From Okeania sp. KiyG1 (GTDB lineage: Bacteria; Cyanobacteriota; Cyanobacteriia; Cyanobacteriales; Microcoleaceae): a DNA stretch of 64,000 nt. The DNA lies in assembly GCF_014132355.1 (NCBI RefSeq), contig NZ_BLZO01000072.1, forward strand, positions 1 to 64,000, given 5' to 3'. Position numbers and translations under genes: made by a program. How positions within the stretch are numbered: position 1 is the first letter of the stretch; each line of letters begins with the position of its first letter. Under the pieces are notes generated by a model. It saw only the letters and a list, made by a program, of their open reading frames with translations, was not told where the DNA came from and did not search any database. Below are positions 25,319 to 35,657 of the stretch, one piece after another.

Positions 25319-28072
25319 TTACTGTTGTTGTTGACTTGCTGCTTCCGACTGAGCAACTGCTGCAGCAAATTCTGGATTTTTTTGTAGGTCTTCTGGAACT
25401 TCTCTTGCTTCATGTAAACCGACAGTATTTGACCATTTAGTTTTCTTATCCCATGTGATAACGCCCCTCTGTGAGTCTACTGAGCTTGCTACGAATGCGG
25501 TCGGCACGAGTGAGCTTGTCACGAATGAGGTCAGCATCACTAAGGTTGCCAGCACTGAGGTCAGCACTTCTGAGGTCAGCACTTGTGAGGTAGGCATTAT
25601 TGAGGTCGGCACCACTAAGAAAACTACCTACTATTTCCCAAAAAGCAACATCCTTAAGGCACCGACTATAACCAATGATTTGCAGTAGTCTTGTTCGATC
25701 AAAATCTTCACTATCAGGTTTACCGCAAGGATAAAAATGCAACTGCTCCCGCAACCCCTCCTGAGACTGTCCATAACGATGCAACTCAAACAACAAAATC
25801 ATCACATTCAACCCCGTATAAATATCCACCCGACGTTGCCCAGACTCAATACCCCACTGCCACAACTGCCTCGTCTTTTTCTGAGGTAAAACTTCCTCCC
25901 TTTCCTCAATAAACTTCCCATCACACCAGTCTAGATAAAACCCATACAACCGCTCAAACAAGACCACCAACTCAACCTCACTTTTCACCAACAACGCCAT
26001 CAAATATTCCACAACCTCCACAGTCAGACTGCCATAACCAAATAGATCGTAAACCCGCCACTCAAATTCCTCATCAGATACTGCATAAGTCTTACGTCGC
26101 TTCCCAGTTTTCTCCGTCAAATCTTCCAGACTTTCCACCATCCGTTTTGCACAGAGAAACTCACCAAAACTCTTGTGGAAAAACTCCACCGAATTTTCCG
26201 CCTTTGCTGCCGACTTCAAATAAAACGCAGCTAAAGCATTTTTCAATCCATCCTCTCGCTTATTTTGCCGAGCATTCTCAATTAAATCCTGCAACTCCTT
26301 GTATCCCTGTTTCACCAGTCGGTCTTCAATCATTTTTATTGCAGCATATTCTCCTCCAGACTGCACCACACATAACCCTGCTTCTGCCAACAAAATTTCT
26401 AAATCTTCTGGCTCCAACTTCGTAATTTTCGGATTAAGATTTTTACCCTCTTCTACTCGCTGTTTTTCCAGCACCCATTCCAATGCTTGCTCATAGACTG
26501 AGACTTTTGCCCCACCAGTATCAGCATTAGCAAACATCTCTACTTTTAACTGCTTATCCCGGTGCATTGCAGCGAGCAAATACAACAAAAGTGGTTCTCG
26601 TGCCAATTCCTTAACCTGCTCCGGACATTTTTGACTCTGCAAAAATTCGCGAAACTTTTCTGTTTCCTCTTGCGCAACAATAGTCTGCCACTTCTCAAAC
26701 CAGCGTTGCTGAATTTCGTCACCCATGGGCAAAATACTCACCCGCTCTAAATTAGGAGGCATCAACCTTTCAATTCCATAAAGTGCCAATGGTCTTCCAG
26801 TAATTAAAACCCGATGACCGCGCTCCTTATTTTCTGCTGCCTGTTTCTGAAACTGTGCCACCTGGTCTAAAAACACTTTTAACTCATTACTTGCACCGCG
26901 CTCCAACAACAATTCATCAAACCCATCCAGCAAAAACAGAAACCGAGTATTGTGGTCTGTCAACCAACCACTATCGCTAGTAACAAAATCTCTACCCACT
27001 GCATTAGCTAGAGTCTCATCAATATTTGCTGCAAAATTTCTCACATCCCGCAACCGAATTAAAATCGGTGTATATATAGGATGTAATTCCCGGCGCACCC
27101 AGTCAGCAAACATTCGGCAAAATACACTTTTTCCTCTTCCTGGTCCTGCTTGAATAAATAACACCTGTTTGTCTTTTTTTTCATCCAACAAAATTGTTTT
27201 TGCCCACTCTTCAATATTCTGGGGTGTTGCTGTTTGTTCAATCTTCCCATCGGAGTTGACAGTTTTTACTTCCAGTGGCACATAAATTTCTCGAAAAGTG
27301 AATTTTTCATCAAATACTTCTTCGTCTGGTTTAGTAGCAATATTCTTCTCTAAATATTTGTCAATACTCCTATAAATTTCCAAATTTCCTTGCCACCCAT
27401 ATCCATAAATTCCGGCTAATTTTTTAGCATGGTCTTTCACCTCTACCACAGCTTCTTTCATATAACGGTGGGTATTGCGAGAAATTCTTTCGGCAACAAT
27501 TTTAGCTTGATTTTCAGCTAAACCAGATTCTTTAAAACGTTCAATCAAAATTTCATCAAACTTTTCCCTCAAAGGTGAATCATAGAAACAAATTAAAGTA
27601 TCCTTAGCATCTCGGTCATTAAAATTAATTTCTTCATCCAATTTTTTATTTGTTTTTGTACCGACTCCGAAGCCTCAGTTTCTGTCAGCCTATTTTTAAT
27701 TTTTGGATTGTCTATAAAGAAATGTCTAATACTTTCTAAATAAGCCACCTGAGCCACCAATTGTACTTCATCTTCTAAACTTGGCTCTTTACGAGTTTTT
27801 TCAATAATAAAAGTAATAATTCCAGTTGCAATAGGCAAAAAAGGTAAACCCGCTCCGGCAACTTTTCCCAGGGGAGAATTTAACACATCCAAAACAGAAT
27901 CAATATTTTCAATAAAAGGTTTTAACTCTTTAGCATCCTTATTTTCTTGTAGAGCTTTTGCTATTTCCAAAACCGCCTTACCAGACTCAACTCCACCTTT
28001 AACAGTTTCAGATAAATTCAATTCTATTTCTGTGTTGAGAACTCGCCAAATATTCCGCCAGAGTTTAGCCAT
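25319..28072 (-). CDS. NACHT NTPase with C-terminal pentapeptide repeats (STAND protein), two frameshifts
   Basis: A predicted signal-transduction NTPase of the kind used in bacterial anti-phage immunity. The N-terminal reading MAKLWRNIWRVLNTEIELNL ... ESVQKQIK runs from 28072; one extra base in the T run at 27642-27647 (plus strand) fuses it to KLDEEINFNDRDAKDTL. The NACHT core has Walker A IQAGPGRGKSVF, Walker B RFLFLLDGFDEL and sensor LITGRPLALYG. A helical middle (EFFHKSFGEFLCAKRMVESL, the typical post-NACHT motif) leads to pentapeptide repeats (SGADLNNAYLTSADLRSADL). A second shift near 25473-25484 moves the frame to the expected tail SQRGVITWDKKTKW...AREVPEDLQKN, ending at 25319. The restored length is about 917 residues. 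Confidence 0.82.
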
Positions 28073-28144
28073 AGTTAATATTTCCTCCTTTAAATTTTGC
28101 TCAATATATTTGTATATCTACAGTTTGATTTCTGTAAATTCCTG

Positions 28145-28600
28145 ATGTTACAGCGGTTTTCAGGTCAATGAACCACAGTAGGGGCGAATGGCATTTGCTA
28201 ACGCAAAGCTCCGCTAACGCCCTTATAGGTTTTTGGTTATGACGATGTGGTTTATCAATCTGAAAAGGGCTGTCAAAAAATTGTTTGTAGTGCGGGCGTC
28301 TTGCTCGCGATGAGTTTATTTCACTAAATGGGTAAGGGCAAATGACCATTTACTAACGCAAAGCTGCTGCTAATGCCAATACAATATAGGGCGAATGCCA
28401 TTTCCTAAGGTCATGCTCCGCAAACGCCCCTACAGATGGTGGTTTAACAGTATAGGGCGAATGCCATTCGCCCCTACAGATGGTGGTTAAACAGTCAATT
28501 TGCGTAATTCCTGTCTTAATTTGTAGCACTCCCGTATCAAAAAAAAATAATATGGGTCGCGCAACCCCGCCTTTTAAGGCGCAATATTTTTGGAGCGGTG
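28145..28600. repeat. Repeat cluster with GGCGAATGCCATTCGCC hairpins
   Basis: Several GGCGAATGCCATTCGCCCC-type hairpins, some split by CTAACGCAAAGCTCCGCTAA inserts, two copies of CCTACAGATGGTGGTT, and the inverted composite repeat also found at 595-735. A 64-90-residue minus ORF here follows the repeats and is not a gene. Confidence 0.65.
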
Positions 28601-28601
28601 C

Positions 28602-30956
28602 TTAAGTCCCCCTTACAAAAATAACTTCATAGGGCGAATGCCATTCGCCCCTACTGACTTCTGACTTCGTTAACACTCTACCAATAATTCTACTTTCAGA
28701 ATATTCCTGCTGTAACGCCTGCAAACAAGCACTCGCTGACTCCGCAGGTACAGCAGCAAGCAACCCCCCAGAAGTCTGTGGATCAAACAACAATGGATAA
28801 AGAACATGGGTACTTATCTGCTCCGAATTTTGAATTGATGCAGACATCCGCAGATTTTCCGGATACAAAGAACTAAAAATACCTTGCTGCAAAATTTCTG
28901 CCACTCCAGGCAATACAGAAATTGCCTCCATTTCCAATTCCACAGCAACTTGAGAAGCTTTCACCATTTCCAGCAAATGTCCTACTAATCCAAATCCCGT
29001 CACATCCGTACAAGCAGTCGCACCGTATTCCAATAACAATTTGGCAGCATTCTGATTTGAAACCAACATTGATTCAATTGCACTTTCAATCCAACGTCCC
29101 TTTGCACGCAAACGCATATCCGCAGCAAATAACACCCCCGTCCCCAACGCTTTCGTCAATATCAACACATCTCCCGACTGCATCCCACTGTTGTACAATA
29201 GTTTCTCCGAAAATGCTAAACCATTGCAAGTAAGACCAAAAGCTAATTCTGCTCCCTCAGTTGTATGACCTCCCATCAAAACAGCACCTGCTTGATTAAG
29301 AATTTCCGTTGCTCCTAATAACAATTGATATAAATCATCCTCTTGTTTAATAGATGAAGCATAAGGAATAGTAGCGATCGCTAAAGCACTTTGAGGTGTT
29401 GCTCCCATAGCAAATAAATCGCTCAAACAATGATTCGCCGTTATTTTTCCCAATAAATAGGGGTCATCCACCAATGCCGGAAAATAATCAATTGTCTGCA
29501 CCATCACCTTATCTGTTGGCACCCTAACTACTGCAGCATCATCAGGGGTATTTATACCAATTAAAATATCATCCCTCTGTGTTTGCTGTTGAATACGGTG
29601 CAGCACCTTCTCCAAAACCTTACTGCCTACTTTTGCTCCACAACCAGCACAGTGCATAATTTCGGAATCTTTCCTCCTTCTACTCTTCCCTTTCCCAGAA
29701 GAGGGATAGCTTCTACCTTCCATCTTCAGGTTAGTAAACTTATCCATAAATTTGCGGTCAATGTGGTCTTTCCAACGCCAAAGTAAAGACTCAGGACCAA
29801 ATCCCATTTTGCCACGAGAAGCGATCGCTCGTTGGTCTCCAGTGCCAATTAAAATCAGGAATTTTTTCTGAGGTATAAACGACTTTAGGGGTTTTCTATG
29901 GAGAGCGCGTTGCAAATTTTCCAATAAGGGTTTTCCTTGTCGTACTGCAAAAACTCCAGCTTTTGGTCGTGAATGGTTAACCATTGTTGCCACATCTCCC
30001 GCAGCAAAAACTTGTGGATGAGAAATTGACTGTAGTTTGTCATTGACTAAAATAAAGCCACTGGCGTCTGTTGCTAACCCCGCTGTTTGTAACCAAGGTG
30101 CAGCAGATGCTTGAGTTACCCAAAACAGAATATCGCATTCTATTTGTAATCCCGAATTACACTCAATAATTTTGGGTGCAAAGTCTGGAATTTTCCGCTC
30201 ATTCATCGGTGCATCCGAGGCAAAATCACTGTCTTGCCTATCCTTACTTTTCACCCCAGTAACATTTTCTTCTAAATGCAATACCACACCACGACTTTTC
30301 AGAATTTTCTCAACTTGTTTTCCCACCCAACGATGGCGTCCGGGTAATAGTCTTGTAGTGCGATGAAACAGATGCAACTCCAGGTTATTAGTAGGTTGTC
30401 TAGCATTCTGATAGATATTGTGGAGATGACTTTGTACTGCAAATGCTAACTCCACACCTCCGACACCACCTCCAACTATTCCGATACGGATTTTTTGTTC
30501 TGGTAACTGAGCAACTGTTGCTGTTATCTGATGCCAATAGGTGAGAAATTTTGATATGGGTTTGACAGGAAGAGTATATTCTATTGCCCCCGGTACAGTT
30601 AAGCTAGCGGGAGTACTACCAATATCAATGGATAGTACATCAAAATTTACAGGTGGACGGTTAGCACAAATTACCTGATTTTTTTCCAAGTCTAAACCAA
30701 TAGCGCGGTCTACAAATATTCTAGCTCCGGCAAATTTTGCTAGAGGACGCAGGTCAATATGACATTGGTCGAAGGTATATAAACCTGCCACATATCCAGG
30801 CAACATCCCAGAATAAGGAGTATGATATACATCTGTAATTAGAGTTAATCTTACTCCTGGTATAGGGTTCATCGCAAAATCTTTAATGGCGATCGCGTGG
30901 CTATGACCGCCGCCTATTAGCACTAGGTCTGTTTCTGTTGGTGTGGATAATTTCAT
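28602..30956 (-). CDS. selD: Selenide, water dikinase fused to an FAD/NAD(P) oxidoreductase
   Basis: SelD makes selenophosphate from selenide and ATP for selenium-modified tRNA or selenoproteins. Residues 1-400 are a pyridine-nucleotide-disulfide oxidoreductase (NDH-2-like): DLVLIGGGHSHAIAI, IGIVGGGVGGVELAFAVQSH, and FAAGDVATM. From about residue 435 the SelD domain follows with HCAGCGAKVGSKVLEKVLHR (catalytic Cys/Lys region), NTPDDAAVV, TADVTGFGLVGH-like CTDVTGFGLVGHLLEM and FDPQTSGGLLAAV. This fusion is common in cyanobacteria. The last 20 or so residues (SEVSRGEWHSPYEVIFVRGT) are encoded by a dispersed repeat rather than SelD sequence. It starts ATG at 30956, alone between repeats. Confidence 0.92.
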   Translation of the reverse strand: MKLSTPTETDLVLIGGGHSHAIAIKDFAMNPIPGVRLTLITDVYHTPYSGMLPGYVAGLYTFDQCHIDLRPLAKFAGARIFVDRAIGLDLEKNQVICANRPPVNFDVLSIDIGSTPASLTVPGAIEYTLPVKPISKFLTYWHQITATVAQLPEQKIRIGIVGGGVGGVELAFAVQSHLHNIYQNARQPTNNLELHLFHRTTRLLPGRHRWVGKQVEKILKSRGVVLHLEENVTGVKSKDRQDSDFASDAPMNERKIPDFAPKIIECNSGLQIECDILFWVTQASAAPWLQTAGLATDASGFILVNDKLQSISHPQVFAAGDVATMVNHSRPKAGVFAVRQGKPLLENLQRALHRKPLKSFIPQKKFLILIGTGDQRAIASRGKMGFGPESLLWRWKDHIDRKFMDKFTNLKMEGRSYPSSGKGKSRRRKDSEIMHCAGCGAKVGSKVLEKVLHRIQQQTQRDDILIGINTPDDAAVVRVPTDKVMVQTIDYFPALVDDPYLLGKITANHCLSDLFAMGATPQSALAIATIPYASSIKQEDDLYQLLLGATEILNQAGAVLMGGHTTEGAELAFGLTCNGLAFSEKLLYNSGMQSGDVLILTKALGTGVLFAADMRLRAKGRWIESAIESMLVSNQNAAKLLLEYGATACTDVTGFGLVGHLLEMVKASQVAVELEMEAISVLPGVAEILQQGIFSSLYPENLRMSASIQNSEQISTHVLYPLLFDPQTSGGLLAAVPAESASACLQALQQEYSESRIIGRVLTKSEVSRGEWHSPYEVIFVRGT

Positions 30957-31206
30957 TATTAATAATATTTAGTTATAGTATTAGTAAGGAAGAAGTAAGA
31001 AAGAAGAGAGAAGAAGTAATAAACAAATCAAAACGAAAGGCAAAATAATCGAAATAGGTAGATTCTAGGATTGTAGTGGTTATTTTTAGGCATAATTTTC
31101 AGCCTTTTTTTTGTAGCATTATTTATTTATAATTGGTATAATTAAAATTTAAAAAAGTAGATAAAAATGATAAAAATAGTGAGTTCAAGTTAAGCTTATA
31201 TCGAGC

Positions 31207-31660
31207 ATAAAACCCAAGATTATTCCTTTAAGAAAATATCTGATAAGAAGATATCTGAAAAGTTTTTTGATACTGAACTTTGCCCCCTAGCCCCCAACTT
31301 TGGGGGGAACAAGAATCAATTTGCTTGCTCTAGTCCCCCAATTTTGGGGGATTTAGGGGGCATCGACTATAAAACCCAAGATTATTCCTTTAAGAAGATA
31401 TCTGAAAAGTTTTTGATAGTGAATTTTGCCCCCTAGCCCCCAACTTTGGGGGAACAAGAATCAATTTGCTTGCTCTAGTCCCCCAATTTTGGGGGATTTA
31501 GGGGGCATCGACTATAAAACCCAAGATTATTTCTTTAAGAAGATATCTGAAAAGTTTTTTGATAGTGAATTTTGCCCCCCTAGCCCCCCAACTTTGGGGG
31601 GAATAAGAGTCAATTTACTTGCTCTAGTCCCCCAAAATTGGGGGATTTAGGGGGCTTAGA
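31207..31660. repeat. Three tandem units of 145-162 bp with CCCCCAATTTTGGGGG hairpins
   Basis: Units begin with ATAAAACCCAAGATTATT at 31207, 31369 and 31514. Each has CCCCCTAGCCCCCAACTTTG, then TTGCTTGCTCTAG and a CCCCCAATTTTGGGGGATTT hairpin. Similar CCCCCAATTTTGGGG hairpins are at 41005-41070 and 49790-49840. Apparent ORFs here follow the repeats. No gene is seen in 30957-31825. Confidence 0.85.
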
Positions 31661-31825
31661 TGTAGCATATTGGACTTCTCATACAACCTCTAAATTGAAA
31701 AATCAAATATCAGTAGTAAAACTGATTTTCTATATCATATATATGAAGCATTAAATCTTCATAAGTGGATAATTTATTTGAATTTCCGATCTATTAGGTA
31801 ATAAAAAATGGGAATTAGAGTTGGT

Positions 31826-31869
31826 AAAAAATAGAAATTCTTGGACAGACTACTATTTCTGCCCAAGAA
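31826..31869 (-). terminator. Rho-independent terminator of the intron-split gene
   Basis: On the minus strand, stem TTCTTGGGCAG / CTGTCCAAGAA with a loop of about 9 nt, followed by TTTCTATTTTTT. It lies 60 bp after the 3' exon stop at 31931. Confidence 0.75.
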
Positions 31870-31930
31870 ATACAATAAATTATCAAAAATTGAAAAATTA
31901 AAACATTCTATCGCTACTGCGATCGCCTAC

Positions 31931-34598
31931 TTAGTGGGCACAACCATTGTTAAACTAAGCCAGTTTGTTACCAAACCGACTCGTCTTCAGAACCGGACAT
32001 GAGACTTTCACCTCATCCGGCTCCTCTCTTGAATGCCCTTTGTCATAGGCACATCCCTTCCTTAGTGCCAGCATATCGTCAACCCATAAATAACCTTCAG
32101 GTAAATCCTGTGACTTTGGCGCATGAATATGTCTTTTTATCTAAGGCAGTTTTAGTCTCGTGGCAGTGTCGGTGCAACAGTTGTTTATTCTTATATGTGT
32201 TGTCACCACCTTCAGACCTTGGTTTTATATGGTCAACTTCCATAAGGTCAGTTGGTCTAAAAGTTAGTCCACAAGATGCACATTTATTCTTCTGCTGTTT
32301 TAACAGCGTTGTGACTTCTTTCCTTACGCCTGGATATTTACCGATTCTATTGCCCCAATAAGTCCACTTGCCGTCATAGGGTGATGCAGTACTTTTCACT
32401 TTGGTGTGCCTTGTAATAGGTACATCTGTGTGTAGGTTCAGTACATATTCGCCATCGTTAAGTGTCCAATTTCTGGTTTTCTTAATTTTGGGGAAATATT
32501 TTTCTTTGACCCAACTGGCAGGCTTATTTGGATGCCTTCTACTCACCCATCTCCATAATCTTTTCCATAAGAGCATATCCAGTTTAGTGAATATCTCTCT
32601 ACTGACTACGGTTGAAAAGTAGTTAGCCCATCCCCTTATTATCGGATTTAATTTGGCTATTAGTGCCTTTGTTGGTGCAGTTTTATGAGTATCACATATT
32701 TCTGCCAGTTTCCGATAATGGGTTTTAATACTCTTGGAGGATGGCTTGATTAGTGTTTTGAAACCTTGTTTAGTTGACTTTACCTTGTATTGCCTGATGT
32801 TGAATCCTAGAAAGTCAAATCCGGTCTTAGTTCCTTCATATTTCTCTAGGGTGTGGGCAATTCTAGTTTTTTCTGGTTTTAGTTCTAATCCTATTTGGTT
32901 TAACCATTCCTGTATTACGGTCTTTGCTTGCAGGACTACTTTGATGTCTTCATGTAGGATTACAAAGTCATCTGCATAACGTATTATAGATAGGCTTTGA
33001 CATTTGTATATTTTTGCCATACTTTTTCCATTGAGATATCTCAACGGAAGTTCTTCAGCAAATTTCATTAGCCTTTCTTCCATACCGTGTAGGGCGATGT
33101 TTGCTAGCAGGGGTGATATGACCCCTCCCTGTGGTGTACCTTCCACAGTTTCTAGGAATTGATTGTTGTCAAATACTCCGGACTTCAACCATTGTTTGAT
33201 TAATTGCCTGTATGGAGATATTCCAATTTTCCCTAGTAGTGCATCATGGTTAATTTGATCAAAACATTTGGATATGTCAGCATCTAGCACATATTTTGGT
33301 TTACGGTTGATGCTGCTAAAGATAGCTTCGATGGCATCATGTGCTGACCTCCGGAAAAGACCATAGCTATTAGGTTCAAAACGTGCTTCCCACTCTGGTT
33401 CCATACCTAACTTGACCAGGGTTTGTAACGCTCTGTCGTACATTGTGGGAATGCCTAGAGGACGTTTCTCATCTTTTCCTGGTTTTGGTATCCAGACTCT
33501 GCGGGTTGGGCTTGCTTTGAGAGGGCGTGTTCTTAGTATGTCAACCAAGTTAAGTCTTTGTATGGGTGTCAGGTTTTTGATTCCATCTACCCCGGCGGTC
33601 TTCTTACCCTGGTTGTCTTGTGTTACGCGCCTAACAGCTAGCAACCTTGCGTAGTAACTTTTTGTCAGAAGTCTTTGATATTTGCGCATCTTGCGGAGTT
33701 CGCCACGACTGGATGCTTTGTAAATCAATTTTTGTAGTTTGAATACATATTTTTCTACCTTCTTCCAATCTATGTCCTTCCACTTGAGTGTTGGGTTAAT
33801 AGATGCTTGTGAGGGTATATCGTATGTATCCCATACCACACTTGAGAATGGTTTAGGAGACCCTAATTTATTCTTTAGTATCTTGGCTTTATTCATTACT
33901 AATCATTGCTTTACACTACATTCAACAGTGGACACGTCTGCATTTTGTGCTTTTTGTCCAATCCTACTCTTCCTTTGACCTGCAACTTTTGTGCAGATTG
34001 ACCTTGAATGGCTTCCTAAGTTCTCGACCTATATTCTTAGGTGTCAAAGAGAGGTTTCCTCGTTCCCTTATACCTTTATGACGACTGACTTAGTGGGGCA
34101 AAATCTCCCGGAGGGTTCAGCATGGTTGTTAATAATTCCCCAAGGAATGGAACTTTCATTGACCCTCTGACTTTCGTCCTACATTCCATAGCTACCTTTG
34201 GAATGGTTTGATTTAACGAGAGTTTAATTGCCTTTCTGTTCGTCCACATATCAGTCTCTGCTAGCGGTATCGTTCCTGGTAACTGGTATTGTTCCGCATT
34301 TAGACCAGCTTCACGGATTGATGTTCAGTCTCTACCGTGTGGCCTACACTGTCAACCCAACAACAAGGCGGTAGGAATCTCACCTACAAGGCTATAAGAG
34401 TTTTTCAAACCGGAATTGTTCATTCCATGTATTTGGCTTGAAAGGCTTGCTATACCTACCTTACGGCGGTTTTTACTAGCCAACGAGTCGCACTCCATGA
34501 TAATCATCAGTATCATAAAATCCATTCTTAGTGCCAAAGAATAGACAACCAACAGTAAACAACACAGTTAATCCAATTAAAATTAATTTGATATCCAT
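31931..34598 (-). CDS. Small single-span membrane protein (40 residues) split by a group II intron
   Basis: Exon 1 is 34598-34494 (35 codons, MDIKLILIGLTVLFTVGCLF then FGTKNGFYDTDDYHG) and exon 2 is 31948-31931 (NGCAH and stop). Together they give a 40-residue protein with one transmembrane helix and a polar tail. A good AAAGGAG site precedes the ATG. The tail pattern NGFYDTDDYHGNG is, as I recall, that of small conserved cyanobacterial membrane proteins, possibly an NDH-1 subunit such as NdhP, but I cannot confirm this. Expression requires RNA splicing of the intron at 31949-34493. The start is 18 bp from the divergent glycosylase start at 34617. Confidence 0.75.
31990..32023 (-). ncRNA. Group II intron domain V
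   Basis: On the minus strand this reads GAGCCGGATGAGGTGAAAGT then CTCATGTCCGGTTC: a 34-nt hairpin with GAAA loop and the conserved bulged stem of the catalytic core. It confirms that the element is a ribozyme and fixes the intron orientation. Confidence 0.9.
32097..33896 (-). CDS. ltrA: Group II intron reverse transcriptase/maturase with HNH endonuclease
   Basis: A 599-residue intron-encoded protein. The reverse transcriptase core has GVDGIKNLTPIQRL, RRVWIPKPGKDEKRPLGIPT, FEPNSYGLFRRSAHDAIEAI, GTPQGGVISPLLANIALHG and the catalytic IRYADDFVILHED. The maturase (X) domain follows (TRIAHTLEKYEGTKTGFDFL; WANYFSTVVSREIF), and the C-terminus has an HNH nuclease with zinc cysteines (CASCGLTFRPTDLMEVDHIK ... 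LLHRHCHETK). All catalytic residues are present and there is no frameshift, so the intron may be active in splicing and retrohoming. Confidence 0.95.
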   Translation of the reverse strand: MNKAKILKNKLGSPKPFSSVVWDTYDIPSQASINPTLKWKDIDWKKVEKYVFKLQKLIYKASSRGELRKMRKYQRLLTKSYYARLLAVRRVTQDNQGKKTAGVDGIKNLTPIQRLNLVDILRTRPLKASPTRRVWIPKPGKDEKRPLGIPTMYDRALQTLVKLGMEPEWEARFEPNSYGLFRRSAHDAIEAIFSSINRKPKYVLDADISKCFDQINHDALLGKIGISPYRQLIKQWLKSGVFDNNQFLETVEGTPQGGVISPLLANIALHGMEERLMKFAEELPLRYLNGKSMAKIYKCQSLSIIRYADDFVILHEDIKVVLQAKTVIQEWLNQIGLELKPEKTRIAHTLEKYEGTKTGFDFLGFNIRQYKVKSTKQGFKTLIKPSSKSIKTHYRKLAEICDTHKTAPTKALIAKLNPIIRGWANYFSTVVSREIFTKLDMLLWKRLWRWVSRRHPNKPASWVKEKYFPKIKKTRNWTLNDGEYVLNLHTDVPITRHTKVKSTASPYDGKWTYWGNRIGKYPGVRKEVTTLLKQQKNKCASCGLTFRPTDLMEVDHIKPRSEGGDNTYKNKQLLHRHCHETKTALDKKTYSCAKVTGFT

Positions 34599-34616
34599 AA
34601 TGACAAGCTCCTTTAT

Positions 34617-35234
34617 ATGAATTTAATTCAAACAAACAAAATTATAGACAATACTTGGCTAGAACGCCCATCACCCGAAGTTGCCCCAGATTTAGTAGGC
34701 TGTACTTTAGTGCGACAGATGTCCAATGACAAAATTATCCGTAGCACCATCGTAGAAACCGAAGCTTATGCACCAGGAGACCCTGCTTGTCACGCTTATC
34801 GTAGTCGTACTTCACGAAATGACGTGATGTTTGGCCCTCCAGGAATGAGCTACGTTTACTTCATTTACGGAATGTACCACTGTTTAAATATTGTGACAGA
34901 TGCAGATGGGGTTCCCAGTGCTGTCTTAATTAGAGCTTTACAATTGGAATCTGTCCCAGATTGGTTATGGGAATATATCCCAAAACAAAAATCAAAACCT
35001 AAAATTTCTCGTCTTGCTGCTGGCCCAGGTAAGCTTTGTCGTTTACTGGATATTGACCTGAGTTTGAATGGTTCACCTCTGGGAGTGGGAGAACCTATGT
35101 GGTTGGAACATCCCACGAAACAATTTCAGGAAGATTTGCAAATAGTACAAACAACTCGTATTGGCATTACAAAAGGGACTGAATTACCGTGGCGGTGGTA
35201 TTTGGCAAACTGTGATGCTGTGTCTAAAATTTAA
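34617..35234 (+). CDS. DNA-3-methyladenine glycosylase (AAG/MPG family)
   Basis: Removes alkylated purines and hypoxanthine from DNA as the first step of base excision repair. The 205-residue protein has the AAG signature throughout: LVRQMSNDKIIRSTIVETEA YAPGDPACHAY, FGPPGMSYVYFIYGMYHCLN, PSAVLIRALQLE, LAAGPGKLCRLLDIDLSLNG and TTRIGITKGTELPWRWYL. The catalytic Glu is in VETEAY and the tyrosine wedge in YFIYGMYH. It starts ATG at 34617, only 18 bp from the divergent intron-split gene, so the promoter must overlap that gene's start. There is no operon partner downstream. Confidence 0.93.
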   Translation: MNLIQTNKIIDNTWLERPSPEVAPDLVGCTLVRQMSNDKIIRSTIVETEAYAPGDPACHAYRSRTSRNDVMFGPPGMSYVYFIYGMYHCLNIVTDADGVPSAVLIRALQLESVPDWLWEYIPKQKSKPKISRLAAGPGKLCRLLDIDLSLNGSPLGVGEPMWLEHPTKQFQEDLQIVQTTRIGITKGTELPWRWYLANCDAVSKI

Positions 35235-35510
<276 letters not shown>

Positions 35511-35657
35511 GATTTTTATGCCCAACTATGAGCCTAAAATACTAACTTTTTGAGCGTTTTAGACGTGATATCAGGCACTTTTTAAAGGTTCCAAAAAGGC
35601 ACTTGTTTTTATATGTCAATGCTTTTAGATTTAATCAGCAAGCCCTAAATAAAAATT

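Larger units (their letters stand above)
31949..34493 (-). mobile_element. Group II intron, 2,545 bp, with intact maturase
   Basis: The 5' end GTGCGACTCGTTGGC (from 34493) is the classic group II start. The 3' end is ...GTTTAAC (31949), preceded by domain V at 31990-32023 and a domain VI-like hairpin (CGGTTTGGTAACAAACTGGC). The intron-encoded protein lies at 32097-33896. CCATG in domain I (complement of 34121-34125) could pair with CATGG at the end of exon 1 as EBS1/IBS1. The intron splits a 40-codon gene close to its end. Confidence 0.92.

Noticed and set aside
25691-27153. Several plus-strand ORFs opposite the NACHT gene
   Set aside because: They are antisense shadows of a gene with clear NACHT motifs.
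31426-31650. 74-residue proline/glycine-rich ORF
   Set aside because: Translation of the tandem hairpin repeat array.
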